From the NCBI GenBank assembly GCA_021904315.1, contig CM038915.1, positions 10,416,001 through 10,480,000 of the forward strand: a stretch of DNA of 64,000 nucleotides, in the 5' to 3' direction. This DNA is from Sphagnum magellanicum. Lineage: Eukaryota; Streptophyta; Sphagnopsida; Sphagnales; Sphagnaceae. Positions within the stretch are counted from its first letter, which is position 1. Each line of letters starts with the position of its first letter. The notes under the pieces were generated by a model, which was not told the DNA's origin, made no database searches, and saw only the letters and a list, made by a program, of their open reading frames with translations. The translations under genes were made by a program, and so were the position numbers. Below are positions 36,674 through 50,700 of this stretch, one piece after another.

Positions 36674-37470
36674 ACGCAAGGAACAAATTCCAAAACTTAA
36701 TAACTTTGACCTGATCACCGCTCATCAATACGGCCTGCAATTTACTCCTCGGAATCCGTCTACTACCACCGGTCCAAACTACACCTTCTTCAATAGATCA
36801 AAATTCTGCTTTCAAGAAAGACTCCGCGTATAGACTTCCCGACAAGCTACAAGATACAAATCCTAACAGATTCTCTTACAATGAATCTCGATCCGAGCAG
36901 ACAGGACTCTTCTATTCTTCAACTTCCAATTCCAGACTAGGAAATCAATCGAAATAACGAAGATTGTCTCTTTCTTCTGAAATCTCGGGTTTCTTTTAGA
37001 ACAATACGAGATGTTCTTCCTCTGCTGCTGTTGCTGCTGTTGCTGCTCCTGCTGGGGCGGGCGATGGAGGCAGGCAACAACATATCATAACCTGGATGGA
37101 GGCAGGGATACGTACGTACCTAGTGTGTGGGCCCAGCACGGCGATAAGAATTGGAAACGGCGACGCTGTTGCGAAAACGGATAGGCCAGTGCGCATGGAA
37201 GCCCGAAACAACGACAGCAGCCGGGACGCCAGTAGTGTCGGAGTTGCGGCAGAGGTGGCCGTGGTGCCGGCACGACACGCCGCAGCGACGAGCTCTGCAA
37301 CTTGGTGAGTAGGAAATGGAGATGACGAGGATATCCGGCTTTGGCGGCAGATGGAGATGAGGTTCTGGATTGTGGAAGTAGGTACCTATTTCGTCTTTTT
37401 CTGCAATCGAAAATTCAAAATTAAACAAATGGCCAAATGTGGGCTCTGCCCACTTGGGTGATACCATACC
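36394..37470. other. PP2C upstream region with (CT)n tract
   Basis: Leader and promoter side of the PP2C gene. It contains an uninterrupted (CT)n run at 36636-36671 and a CTG/TTG-rich stretch at 37020-37055. GC-rich short frames at 37085-37308 on both strands are unrecognised. Confidence 0.4.
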
Positions 37471-40244
37471 CTAAGGTCAGTTTCATCATTAAATAATCCT
37501 CAAAATAGTGAAATGTTTTTTTTGTGAAAATATGACATTGACATTGTGAAAATCATCATAATTATCATAGGCTACACTCCGAATAATTTCACTGCTCATG
37601 TGACAATATTCATGTTAACTTGCGCACTCTTGTCATTACTTAGTCCATAAACAATTGTGTAATGAGAATCTTCATGCTTTGATCGGTTTTCAAGTTGAGA
37701 GTTACACATTGTAGCCTTCAACCTTTGTTTTGTTAATGACCTACTAATTAGCATAAGGTACTAAACTTGGCTCTCATTGGCCCAATGATTCACTAACCTT
37801 GTCTGTTCTGGAATGAAAATTTCATAGCCTCTCTTATTCATTCCTTCGTCTCTCCATTCTAGTTTTGCTTTTACATTATTACACAATAGGAGCTCGCTCA
37901 TGTTTTGTTGACACTAGACATCCTCCTTTTTGCTTTGGCTAGAAAAGCCTTTTAGGAGGAGAAAGGAACAAAGCATGTTGTTCATACAGCAAATAATGTC
38001 TTTGCATTTTGGTTGGACTCATGGCGCAAATAAAGTGGTTTTGGCCCAAAATACCATTGGTGGAAGCTACAAACACAAAAAATTCAATTAAAAACCCGAT
38101 GGCTGGAACCATCACATGGATGACAAAAGGGAAGGCCAAAAAGACACAAAAGCCCATAGGAACCAAAGAAAGGAAAGAACTAGTCCTTATGGTAAGGAAC
38201 TATCTCACCAACAACCCTTCTAATGTCACCTACATGCATATCATGAGATTTAATAGTAATAGGAAGTCTAGAACAAGCATCTCTTGCCAATGCAATGTTT
38301 TTTTATATAGTAAAGGCTAAAGCACACTAAAAAGCAATATTAACATGTTTGAAAAACTGAATGCAAAAAGACAAGGATAAATGACCTCTCGATCATCTAT
38401 TGTGGAAAAGACAAGCACACTCCTTGATAAAATGATCCTTATCACACCTAAGTGCACCATGCACCTCCATGGCCATCAGAAAAAAATCGTGCCTCTCATG
38501 AAGCCTTTTATACTTGCAAATCTTAACAATGGTGCTAAGTTTCACAACTACATCGACTAGTCAACTAACGACACTCATAGCCACTATCTCATGCATTACA
38601 TTGGGTCAATAACCATCACATTAGCAATAAAAAATTATTCTTCATGACTCATGTAGAGATCATCTCGTAATGAAATTCTTGACGTAAAAATGTACCATCG
38701 CTTTCTCCATACATCATGCCCACTTTCTCGAACGAAAGCATACATGATGTCTTTGATGGCATCATGTGTGGATATCCACTAACCTTTTAATGGACAATGT
38801 GTTAAATGTGTGCCAAATGCATCTAACCCATGTTCACACTTGCACATGAAGAAACTAATTACCAAAGGCTAAATCAAACTGAGACGAAAACGCAACGTTG
38901 AAGTAAAAATAAGGTGTGCGATGCAAAACGAACAAATCAATGGCCTAGCAATCAACCATAGCCTCACCCCTTGCTCGAACGAAAGTAAATGTGGGCTCTA
39001 GATGTTGAAGAAATGAAATCATCTTCCAAGATAGACCCAAAAGATGTGTCATGATGGATGTCCATCAAAAATGTTTGCAAACCTAGGGCGTCGATAACTA
39101 CCAAACTTTCAAAAGAAAGGTGCATCTTTCTAGTTATGAAAAGAAGGTTACCCCAAACTATATGAAAACATGATTGAAAAATGTGTGGGCCCCCCTTCAA
39201 TTTGAAAAACATATTCTTTGAAATGAATCTATTGAAAATATGAAAACTAAAGCACAAATATAAAACCACCAAAGCCCAATTCCCTAAAAAGGTTGATGGG
39301 GCATAATCCTCCATAAATAAAAAGTTTATACCACCAAAAGATATTTGTAGTTGGGCATGATGCCTCGCCCTAAATAGATTCCCATGACCCTGAACCCATA
39401 ATGTCCCCACAAACTTGCATAACTTTCCTATCGAAACTTGTTAAAAGAAATTTTTAAAAAAAAAAAAAAAAAGTATGGTCCAAGTGAGATAAAAAGGTTG
39501 ACAAATGACACATAAAAACAAAATGCACACTGCAACTTGTGCATTTCCCAAAATAGGAAGATCATCGATATGTGCCACATCTTAAGATAAAGCTTCATCC
39601 AAAAAATGCATGATAAAATCCTAAAAACCCATTAACACACCCAAAATGCATAAGCCATTTATGACCAAAGTGCAACCCTAAATAATCCTTATGCCTAAAA
39701 GGATCCATGATGAACTCCAAAGCTTGCACTTTGGCACCTTGACCCTAAGCTCAACTAGAACTAATAGGTCGAAAAGTGGTTAAAGGCAAGGACAATCTCG
39801 CTCATAGAACCCATGATGTGGGTATTGTGCACTAGGGATGGAAAGACAAAGCTAAGGGCTTGAGCAATGGTCTGTAGGAATGTTCGATAATAGATTAGGG
39901 CAAATAAAAGACTCCTAAGGGGTCATCCTACCTTTTGTTTCATGACTAAAAATGACTCAATAATGGTGATCCCCTCCTCATGTTGCCACCCATGCTGGTG
40001 GAAATAGGAACACCTCTTGATGTTTCTTATGAAAGTTTTGTTGACTAAAGCCATGTTCACACAATCTTGCAATTGAAGGAATGCAAAGTATAACTTATTA
40101 TGACCACATGCAATGATAACAACCTTCTTTTAACCACGTGCCAATGAGGATTGTTTGGAATATTGCACATCACATTTGAAGAACAACATTATCCTTTTTT
40201 TGGCCACAAATTGGTAGAAGGATTAGAAATCATTTCAAAATTAA
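37471..40244. other. AT-rich gene-free region
   Basis: No gene supported. The longest frame (38964-39410, -, 148 codons) shows no recognised domain and may be decayed transposon sequence. Confidence 0.45.
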
Positions 40245-40509
40245 CAAGGGGTGTGTTACACTATGGCCTTGCTATTTACATTAAAAAGTATCTTAAGGCA
40301 AAAAAAATATTTATGAAAATTCAAATATTTCACCATGCAAAAATATAATCTTCAAAATAACCTTCTAAAACAAACCAAAATCCTTCAAGATATCGTAACT
40401 CTATAACTAACCTCAAGTTTCAACACAAGCAAAAATATCATCTTTCAAAAATCCTCATATAAAAATAGACCTACTAACTAAGGGCCAAAATCCTTTAACC
40501 TACTATACT
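40245..40509. repeat. Dispersed repeat family B, copy 2
   Basis: Second copy of the 267-base repeat at 19561-19827, same orientation, with the same CAAGGGGTGTGTTACACT start and CTACTATACT end. Differences are scattered substitutions and small A-tract indels. Confidence 0.85.
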
Positions 40510-43500
40510 CTATAATGAATCTAAACACAATATCCTTGCCTTGGTAGGCAAGGCCAATAAAGTCTCACTTTTAATTAAGCCTTGCCAAGAAAGGAGGTTA
40601 CCTTTTTTTTTTTCCTTTTGTTTCATCTCTTTATGTGAAGAATTAGGTGAATGGGGATGGGCCACTTTAGTGCAAGTGGAAATGAGGTTATGGTGCTACT
40701 TTCCTTTCATTTCATCACATCTTGCAAAGGGATGGGTATACAGGAAAACACAAATGGAATGTTGAGTTTCTACCATTCTCCATTATTCACAGAGGCTTCT
40801 TAATTCCATACTTAGTTTTCATATTGTGAATCAAAGTGTGAGAAGGCATTTCATGACTGCAGGTCCCAAGCACAACTATTCACAATTGGGGTTTCCAACA
40901 CCTCTAACTAGTTGGTCCCTTCTGGGACCTGGAGTGGAGGTAGGCCTATCGCTGTCTTTTATTGACTACGTCCGTCTCTCTCTCAAGCAGAGTAATACTG
41001 CTCCTGCAGCACTAACCTAAACGTTGTCAGCTTGGGTCACTAGAGAGAGTCGACACAGACAGAGCGGATGATCATATTACACTCTTCCTCTGCAATATTA
41101 CCTAGTCATTACCTACTAAGAAGAGGTGAGGACTTCCAAAATTTCACGTAGCCTGTTGTTTCCAGCAACTACAAACACAGTGAATGATTGCTAGTCACAG
41201 TATGAGACTTGGAAAAAAGAACAGTACTAATTTGGAACAGTTGGACTATTTACAGGATCTTAAGAGACTGTTGTTCTCTAACGTTGAAGCTGCCCAGAAA
41301 ACTGAATACTACTTAGCCTACTACATGGGGGGGGGGGGATAAACAAGCCAGCAGCAGCTGCAAAATCACTGGCATACATAAGTCTTCTTCAGCACCTGGA
41401 CGCTTTCTGCAACTGATGTCCACAGACATGTCTCTGATGGATTTAATGATACAAATGAGATCGGAGGGGATTTTCACAAGAGCCCTGTGAATTATATGGT
41501 CTTGGACTTCTTGTGCAACTCTAGCTCACCTTTTTTTTTTCCCCAAAATAAATATTGCTGCTAGTGAGAACCGGCATGTAGGTTGCAATAGCCTGTCATT
41601 GTGCCCTTTATTAGTACCCAACATATTTATTTAAAAACAATTCCCCAATAACAGGGCAACACTAGCCTCAATGCCTTGATTGTTTTTATAAAAAAATTGT
41701 GGACTCTGAGAAACTTTTTCAAATTCCCATCTTGCTATTAAGTAGTTTCAATGATATACCATCAGCCAACAAGGGCACAGTGACTTGAGAGCCTTTGGGT
41801 GAACCCAAGCTAGTCAATTTAAATTATTTCTAAACATTACAAATATTCCATGCTAAGACTAAATCAGGATGTCTGAGTTCAGATTTAACATTTTTTGGGC
41901 TTAAGATGGCCACTAAGAGGCCTCACTCAAAAAGGTCAAGGTACCAACATGGGTGCTGGTTCACCCTGGCCAACTTGCGGCACCTACACTAATGACTGGT
42001 TGGTCACCTTCAGCTTTCCTTTGAAAGTGTTTTAAATGATGCCACGTGGCGCTCTGAAAATTTAGATTACGTTTTGACCCCCACGCCTACCTCCACTAAA
42101 TACAAATCACTCTTTCCCAAACCTTTTATTCCAATTATAAGTTCTTTTCCAAATTTTTTATCAGAATCAAACATTGCAGTGTTTATGTATAACTGACACC
42201 CAGCTTAACCCAATTGCTTGCACCTTTTCTTCGAGTTGTAGATCCAAAGTTGGGGCCATAACACTTCATCCATCATCTTTTCCTCATTACTTGACATTGC
42301 ATTTTCTACATCATGACATTAACCTCCAATTGTGAATTGGGGGGAAAGCATCAAACTCAAACTAAAAGAAAACATGAGGTTTAAAGAAGAATAAAAGGGA
42401 GAAAATTTCCTCAACCATTTGAAATGAATGCAAAAACCTGATAGTTGTTGGCAGAGACTCCAGAAGACATCACCAATTCCATGAATACTAATCACAAGAC
42501 TCTCAACAATTGTTATAGATTTGACACTTAATTTCAATGTGCAGATGTTGTATTGATAACTGAAATTTGGATACAGAAACTTGGGGCCAAAAAATTTTAG
42601 CAAACTTTCAGTACTCTGAAAGAGTTTTTGACCCTTAACAAACCAGCATTGATTTGCAGCCCCAAAAATAGCAGATTAGAACCCCACAAGTAGCCTCTGA
42701 TATTGTGAGTTCACAGGCCACCTGCTAAGCTCGAATTGACTGAACAGTCACTCGGATTGAACAGATTCCCCCTTGAAATACAGGGAAAGGAGGCAATGGG
42801 TGTCACTTCTTGTGACCTGGTACCCAAAACCTCACAGAGAACCAATCCTACATCATCCTTGGACCATCCAACTTTATATCAGACAGTTGATCTGGATTGG
42901 TAAAAGCGCCTTACCCAGATTTATCTTCAAGCTCCATGAGGTTTAAATCTCCCACCTCTGGGCAATTTCCCAGGCTGATGGTCTGTTTTGTGCCACACCT
43001 GCTGCTTAAGAGTTAAATCTCTACAGGTGAGTGTTGTACTCAGTAATGCCTGATTGGAAAACATTACTCTTTTGAGGATAGAGAGTCACTCAGCAGTCCC
43101 TTGCACAAGGGCCTCCTCTTCATACAGAAACAACAAAGTATTTGTGACAAACAACTGTGTCTCCACTATGAAGGCTCTAATCATGTGTGCACAAGCCTGT
43201 CAGACTTTAGAACATAATCCCTGACAGCAGAATAATTTTGAGTTTGTTGGGCACATGGAAAATATAGGCCAACTGCTCTGAACAGTAACAGAAAAAGCAA
43301 CAGAAATGAGGTGGCTTACAGCCAGCAAGAAACACTAAGGTGGAAGGTCCTGCCAGATACTTACAATGAGCAAGATGCCTGCAGATCATGATGCAGAACC
43401 CTGCAAATTGCAATGTTGGGAAGATCTGCAGCCTCACTTCAGGATGCATGGCGTAGATTTTACATAACTGAACCTCTTGCTCTGGTTGGCACTTGTTGCC

Positions 43501-44006
43501 ATGTCTTTCTTTCCTTCTTGCATACCATCCAAGATCATCACTGCATTCCTGCATATACCAATCTCAGACAAATCATGGGATATGAGTCGTCGCTATATAT
43601 TGAATCCTTGACTTTTGTTGTGCCGAATTATCCCCCTCTACACTGTTCTCTAAATGCTCCAGTTCTGTAAAAGAGGGAGGTGGCAAACCCTCCTGGCTTA
43701 CATCACTAAAGCAAGTGAAGGTGCCTGGTTCCCACATCATTAGGTTTTCTGCAGATAAATGAACACAGGGCAAGTACAGGTCAAGAGCTGTAATGACTGG
43801 CAAAGTTGTTAGTGTAGCAAATGAAACAAATTTTGGGACCTGGCATTGGTATAAGGCTTAGGTAGGCAGTCAGATTCAGTGCCAATCTACACTGATAAGT
43901 GCTCTAAACCAGATGAAAAAATGGGAATGGAAAAACATTCAGTGCACTTTCAATGGGTGTTGCTCAAGACATGATGCTCTATCTGTATCACACTCATTAC
44001 TATTGA
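40510..44006. other. Gene-free region before Lunapark 3' end
   Basis: No supported gene. A G run lies at about 41327-41338. The part near 43200-44006 is less AT-rich and probably includes the Lunapark 3' UTR. Frames at 43207-43554 and 43573-43803 (-) are unrecognised. Confidence 0.4.
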
Positions 44007-46417
44007 TCAACTAAGCTGCAAGGATTCTGTCTGTCTAATGTTCCCTGCCTTGAGGTCACCAACACTTTCTTCAGCTTCAGTTTCTGAGACAATAGCTTCA
44101 ACTATAGGATCTTCAGGACTGCTCAATGGTACACCAGAGGCAGAGATACTGGCAGCTGGGCTTTGCCCAGCTGAATTTACCACCCTATGGGTACTGCCAC
44201 CTTCCACTGGAGACATCCCTGTCAACTGTAGTGTTCTCGGTGACAATCCATCTAGGCCTCTGTCTGTTTCAATCCCATCATCTCCCACTTGCCGAGCGCC
44301 ATTGAGAGTATAGCAGTGAGGGCAGTAGTAGGTTATGTATTGAAAGTCTTCCTTCCTTGCCAACCCTACCCATATCCACACAACAGGACAGCCACTACAA
44401 TGTCAAAGGTCACACTTTGGTGCACCTGAAATTGCTTATCACTGTCAACAGATATCAGCACATGCAGCCATCCAACTGTTATGCAAATACTTCAGCTTCA
44501 AGTGCACTTTCTTGCACAAACTAGCAAGGAATGAAATCAGAAAGGTATTAAACAATCAGAGGATCGTAATAAAAGGATGTGGTACAAATAACAATGTCAC
44601 ACATGTCATCCAAACTGAATAGAAACAGCAATCTTCACAGAGTACTGGAAACTCAAAAAATTAAAGATGGAAGCAATGACCCAAATCATGAAATAATTAC
44701 ATTGCTCTCAACAAGCAGCACTTGTTGAGAGCACACAGGTATATCATCAACTAGAATAGTGAAAAACTGCAGCACCCATTACACTACAAGACATTGATAC
44801 TGCCATAAGTAAGTACTGGTCCTTTCTTACCATTATGCATGTGACACTTTTGGCAAATGAGAGCATAGCACTGGGTGGGGTCTTCCCCAACAAGCATAGC
44901 TGCAAGCCGGGCAATCCAGCCTCCATCTGTTGGCTTACTTCTAGGAGGTGCTGACTCCATAGCCTGCTCATTCTCCCACGTCTCCTGACTACCTTGTAAC
45001 TTGTTCTGTGGCAGTCCCTCCACTGTCTGTATTGCAGACAATGGAACTTTGCTGACACTATCTTGACGTCCTTGTGGTCTACGGTTTCTCACTCCCACTG
45101 ACTTTCCCCCACCAGAGTCCCAGCTGTTACTACCAGAGCCTAACACGGTGCCACTTCCACTGCTAGTTCCAGTCAGCTCCTCTTTATTGGTGAGGCCTGC
45201 AGCCAGTGCCAATTTAAGACCAGACTCTGCTCCCAGCTTAGATGCTAGGATACTTGCTGCTGCAGCTTTTGCTTCTGGATCAGGGTCATACCGCTGCCCA
45301 CACAACCTCAACTCACACTATTAGAGCCTCTTTAACTCCTAACGCAGGTTCTCCAAACTTATATTTTTTTTCACATTGTGATAAAATTCAAGCAGGCAAA
45401 TTTAACTCACACCAGAAGTACATCCGGCATCATCAGTGGTGCCAGGTGGAACTCTACTCCAAAATCAGCCCTAAACCAGAAACCGGACTCATAAGAAACA
45501 TCATCAATTGCAGAGCTGAGACAGGCCATGCGCATACACCTTGTACCAACCTGAATAAGCTGCTGTGTGCTGTAATAGTTAGTCTTCTCTTTCAATTCAT
45601 TGATCTTCTCTTGCCGCTCAGCTTTCAACTTTTCCAAACGTTGATGATCCTTGCGCTCCCCTGTCAAAAAAATACTTTTTTTGAAAAACCTAACCAACCC
45701 TGGTTTGAGAAAGGAGAGAAAAATAACAGAACGAGAGGAAGGATGAGAGATAATGGGTACACATGCTCTCAAGAAAATTCGAAGACCCCAGACAGACACA
45801 AGGGGGCCAACAGAGGAAAAACCCAACCAGGAAAGAAAGAAAAAAAGAAGGACTCATTGATTCAGGAAAGACCCCCCAAAAAAAGGGGCCGGGGGGGGAG
45901 AGAAGAAGAAAACTTACTCATTCGATTGTAGCTTGCGCATCCCGAGTATATGAGTGTAACGATCGCCGGCAATGCAAAAACAGGGAGCACGCGTACAGCG
46001 CGCACTTGCCATGGCAAGTCCGTGGATCGCGTAGAGAGAATCGCTACCCCTAATAGCAACGCCTGCCGACCCCAACAACAACAACAACACTCTTGTGTCT
46101 GATTCAAATCCCCTAGTTTCGTGATCGATGCGAACTCACCTCCCTGTTGAGGAGGACCTTTCACAATACGGAAACAAGTATCCACACCTTCTGAAGAAAA
46201 GGAAACAGGGGAGGGGGGGGAAAAGAAAAAAGAGAAACAAACCTACCTCGCCCACGATAGAGTAGATGATCAAAGCTCTAGCAAGCTTTCTCCAGTTCTG
46301 AGTGCGCCGCTTCAAACGAGTATGCACAATGACTTCCTCCTTCGACAAATGCTGCAGTTTCTTCTCGAAATCGTTATTATTCCTACTTCTGAACAAGAGT
46401 CTCTGTATGAGACCCAT
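44007..46417 (-). CDS. LNP: Lunapark ER three-way-junction protein
   Basis: Lunapark stabilises three-way junctions of the tubular endoplasmic reticulum. Five exons: 46247-46417, 45918-46062, 45551-45660, 44831-45293 and 44007-44365. All junctions keep frame, giving 415 residues. Two membrane hairpin segments lie at about residues 47-67 (ALIIYSIVGEALLLGVAIL) and 81-100 (VRVLPVFALPAIVTLIY). They are followed by a charged coiled coil (RLEKLKAERQEKINELKE) and the conserved TNYYSTQQLIQRYDPDP block. A C4 zinc ribbon pairs C289-x2-C292 with C311-x2-C314 around RKEDFQYITYYCPHC. A Ser/Thr-rich tail of about 100 residues follows. This order matches plant LNP1/LNP2. The ATG at 46417 begins the usual MG-start N-terminus. 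The intron 2 acceptor (on the gene strand, exon starting 46062) follows a TTG-repeat pyrimidine tract. Confidence 0.93.
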
Positions 46418-46897
46418 TAGAGTTCAAACCCTCACAACAACAACAACGACAACCCCTTCTTCACACGCCCAAAACTACGCCCGCCTTCGTCGTCGTCTTC
46501 CCTGCTACTACAGTTGGTAGCTACTACCGCCGGCGGCACGCCTCCCCCTCCTACTCCTCCTCCTCCGTCTCTCAAAACCCCAACCCGATTTTCTCTTCGC
46601 AGAACCATAAGCGAGAAAAAGAGAAAAGTTGGTTGCCTAAAGATTTGTTGCAAACCAGAAAACGTGCAGAGATTGGAAAAAAAGAAGAGCTCAAGAAGAG
46701 CTCAACAACTTCCATGAAAATCCAAATTGGCCACACCAGAGAGAGATCTAGCGTCGCTGTATTTGGCGTGCATCCACCACCACCCTAGAGAAAACAAAAC
46801 GAAAGCTTGCGGGATCCGGGAGAAACTACGACAAACAAACACAAAACACACAAGTTCCGTTCAGTGGTTTTTTTTTTTTTTTTTTTTAGGTTTTGCA
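46418..46897. other. Lunapark upstream region
   Basis: Leader and promoter side of the Lunapark gene, with CTC/CCT-rich stretches on the plus strand (46535-46575) and a run of about 22 T at 46866-46887. No gene supported. Confidence 0.4.
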
Positions 46898-47130
46898 ATT
46901 TTGTGAGCTACGTGGTCTGGCGATCATCTAGCAGAGGACTTAGCCAGATTTTGGCTACAGATCAAAAAGGGAAGTAGAAAAGCTTAGGAATTCGGCTATC
47001 TTTTGGCGACATGTTTTGAACCTGTTGGCTAAATATGGCGATTTGAAAAAAAGATTTCATTATGATGAGGCGACTTTGGGTCCGTCCCCCCCCCCCCCCC
47101 CACCCCTTTTCCGGGGGAAAAAAGGGGGGG
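46898..47130. repeat. Dispersed repeat family A, copy 2, with C/G hairpin
   Basis: This aligns with 16078-16280 up to about 47090. Here the end has grown into a run of about 17 C, then CACCCCTTTTCC and GGGGGAAAAAAGGGG, an imperfect palindrome of C- and G-runs. The C-run is probably slippage-derived. Confidence 0.6.
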
Positions 47131-47702
47131 CTGGAAAACACATAATAATGGCGAAAAATAACGAAGAAAATCTCCAACGAGAAATGGATCCGTTACTTTG
47201 AAACGAAAAACCAAAAATAGGAGAGTAAATAATTAAATGGGTCGCCAGAAACGAACAGAAACCCTTAACCCTAAATCCGCATTACTCAACACGTCGCACA
47301 AGCTACTCCAAGGTCAAACTACATGCACAAGCTACCTAGCCTTAGGTCACGATCTGGGCCGCAGTTACCTGGGGGCGGGGAAGGAGGGTCGTTCCCAGTT
47401 GTCTTTTTGTTTTGGCGAGAATTCCCATTTTTCTCAACATAATTCGCCAAAACTCCCCCTATTTTGGGGAGCTTGTCGCCACCAGTCTGTCTACTGGCTA
47501 CAAAAATGTCCCCAGTTAAGGCGAAATCTGTCTGAATCTGTCTGGGGATACTCGCCAGGGTTGCTACCGTACTGGAACTTCCCAGCTTAAGATCTGACTG
47601 ACCTGGGCGGGAACGACGACTGCTGCGCTGCCCGTGGGAAATTGAATGACAAATATCGGCCTGGCGTCGTGCCATTGTAGCTTAGCGTTACTGCCCGTTG
47701 TG
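47131..47702. other. Non-coding, mosaic repeat sequence
   Basis: This contains several GGCGA- and TTGGC-rich words like repeat family A. A 117-codon frame at 47237-47590 (+) has no recognised family. Confidence 0.35.
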
Positions 47703-47733
47703 TGGATGGATGGATGGATGGATGGATGGACGG
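47703..47733. repeat. (GGAT)n microsatellite
   Basis: About eight GGAT units, the last ones imperfect (GGACGGAT, GAATGGAT). Confidence 0.85.
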
Positions 47734-50700
47734 ATGAATGGATGCGGGAATGGATGTTTATCATCCATCTGAGTTTACCAGTGATGTTCTTCTACAATCT
47801 AGTATAACTTAGGCAAAAGGAAGCATCTCAAAGTATGCTTCCATTTTGGGGAGGGAAGCATATTTAGGCTTTTATGTTGAGGGAGTGCCTCCATGTTTCA
47901 AAAATATTGGTGATGGGCAAATCAAATGGCTTATTTTGTGAATAAATCAATAAAGATAACTAACTAACTAATTAACTAATTGTGAGCACACCCTCTCATT
48001 AATTAGTTAGTTGCACATAACAACCAAATGTGTACATAAATGGAACAACTCTCAAAAGAATGACACTTCACGCAAGGCATAATCAATTAAGATCTTAAAG
48101 GTTATCATCAAAATCTAGTGTGTTTTTGGGTTGTATTGAGTAGTTATGGTACACTAATGCATGTCATCTTTTGAATTTGTTTTGATATAGGGCTGAATAT
48201 AACTAGAATGGATACAAATTGTTTTGCTATGGATTTTATAACTCCCATGAATTGAATAAAACAAGATTTTGGAGTACAAAATTGGGTGAGTTTTTCATAT
48301 TGCATACAACTTTGATTTATTTCGATGTATTCCACTTTTATGCATTTGACAATGTTTAGGGGCATGTTACGTCTTTTATATTGTGGAATTAAAATGCAAG
48401 TCTTGGCCATTGAGGCATGCAAAGCATTATCACAACAATGCATGACATTTTGCAAATTATTGAAATGTATATTTGATATGAATTCAGAGATAATGTCACC
48501 AATTTGAAGTAGAAAATTTGTATATCATTTATGAAATTGTGTGTGCATAGCCCATTCCAATTCATTGCGATAACATTCTTGTGGAACTCATAGAAATCTT
48601 GTGCAACGATATAACAACATTGAAAAATTATAATCTCATGCACATGGACAAAGTTTGTTACCTAACGGTGTGCCACTAAAACCTTGCCAACACCACTACC
48701 CACAATTGGTGTTGACCCATCTGAATGACCTCTTCATCTAATAATGCTTCTACACATAATAAACAACAATGGATCAAATGGTCTACCTACATTGAACCCC
48801 ATCATCACTATGTTGTTGTAAAGTTTCCATTTATTGGTAACCACTATAAATGTCATCTTATCAAATGAAAATTTTGGAAAAAGAAAACAAACTTTGAAAA
48901 GGAAAAAGAAACAAGATGATGACAAACCATTCAAAAATAAGGATCTAATGTATAAAAGGGATGAGGATGATAACATGCAAGGCATCCCTCATGACAAAAC
49001 TATTATTGACATATTGACATGACATGTCAACAAGCTTTTGAATAGGTGGTATGTGAAACTAAGATCATTGTGTTGGTTTGATTACTTTCTTTTCAAAGTT
49101 TACATTATAAACATGTGGTTTGACATGTACTTAGAATGAAAAAGTGGACATTTATCAAACTTTTGATTATTTGTTTTACATTGCTAAACAAATTTCAAGA
49201 TGGAAAAAACTAATTTCAATCAAATAAAATATCTCTTTATTCAAGTTGATGCACAACCACACAACCATTCCTGTAACTAATAGTGTTAGCATAGGAAAAT
49301 TAATTGTTTGTGACATATTCCATAAAATGTACTTACAATTTGTGCCACTCTTACAAGTGTAATTTCTTGGCCTCATGGAAGGCATGTAGTTAAAATGATT
49401 TTTTAATTTGAATGTAAATAGGGGATCCCAAATTGCATAGATTCAATTCATGGTAGCTGCATCTTCATAAAGGTTCCATCAAATACAAAATTGGCAACAC
49501 ATCATCACAATACCATGAAGTCAAGTTCAATGCTCTTGCCAAACATAGTTGATGTAAAAATGGGTTCTTTCCTCCTTCCTTCTATTCATGAGTACAAACA
49601 TATTTGTTCTTATCGAAGTAGAAGCTTTCATTTTTGGTGTTGTAAAGTTTGTTATTCTCCCTCTTCTTGTTCTCCCTACTCGTCCTCCTCCACCCCTTTT
49701 CACCTTGCATTACTTTACTACAACTACCTTTATGAACAACATGACAATTAGGCATCCACCTTGGGGACCATGAACATCTTCTTCATCTCCAATTACAAAT
49801 TTTAACAACTCTAATGATGTTGGAGCTTCTAATCTTCACAAAAAGTTGTTACATTCTTCATGAAACCCTAAGCATTATGGAATAAAAACCCAATGTTTAG
49901 GAAGATCAAAAATGATAGGATAGGTATTAAAATCAAACAATGTAAACAAACCAAAACAAAACGTACCACCTATTAGAGATGAATATGTTCTTTAAAGTGT
50001 TGAACTTTATCAACCTATTTCACATATGCAAACAACTTAATTCCTTGTGAATTCACACCCATCAATAACTCCAAAGATGGGCCTAACAATTCTTAGTTTA
50101 CCAATAATTAACATGAAACCTTATTTCATTCACAAAATAGATAACTCCATGACATGCAAAAGCTTGCTCCCATTTGCAAGTCTTTCACAACAAACACACC
50201 ATAACTCTAACATAAGAAAATTCAAAATCATTAATGCCTTGGGAATGTTCATTGATCTCTCCAACTTTTACACATTTCCATGTAAATTCCCTTTAATGGA
50301 GCTTGAAACTAGCATTGTTTAACTTGCAAGTTCTACCTCTTTTTTTAGTAACTACTATTTGATAAGTAATCAACAAGGTTTTGACACATGCATTTTGTTT
50401 TTGGCATGTGTGAGCTCTATTAGGTTCCATATGGGGATTATTTAACCAATTTTTGAGCTTACCACCCCCTCCTCCCCCCACCCCATGTGCAATAAGGCCT
50501 TAATAGAAACATGAATAAATACCCCATATTATGTCCTCACAAATCATGCCCCTTCCATTACCATAGGCCAAAATAAATGATGAACACAATTATAATAGAA
50601 ATTATGTTCAACTAACAAGCAATTGCAACATGCACCTAATAGGTTCTATTTTTTTTTTTTTAGGGAAGGTGTTGGGGGGAAGGGGGGAATGCTAGATTTT

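Noticed and set aside
38964..39410. 148-codon frame (-)
   Set aside because: No recognised transposase or other motif; not strong enough to call even a remnant.
47237..47590. 117-codon frame (+)
   Set aside because: It covers mosaic repeat sequence and shows no conserved motif.
47950..48012. Inverted AACTAATT / AATTAGTT words
   Set aside because: Low-complexity 4-base repeats on both arms make the inverted match likely by chance.
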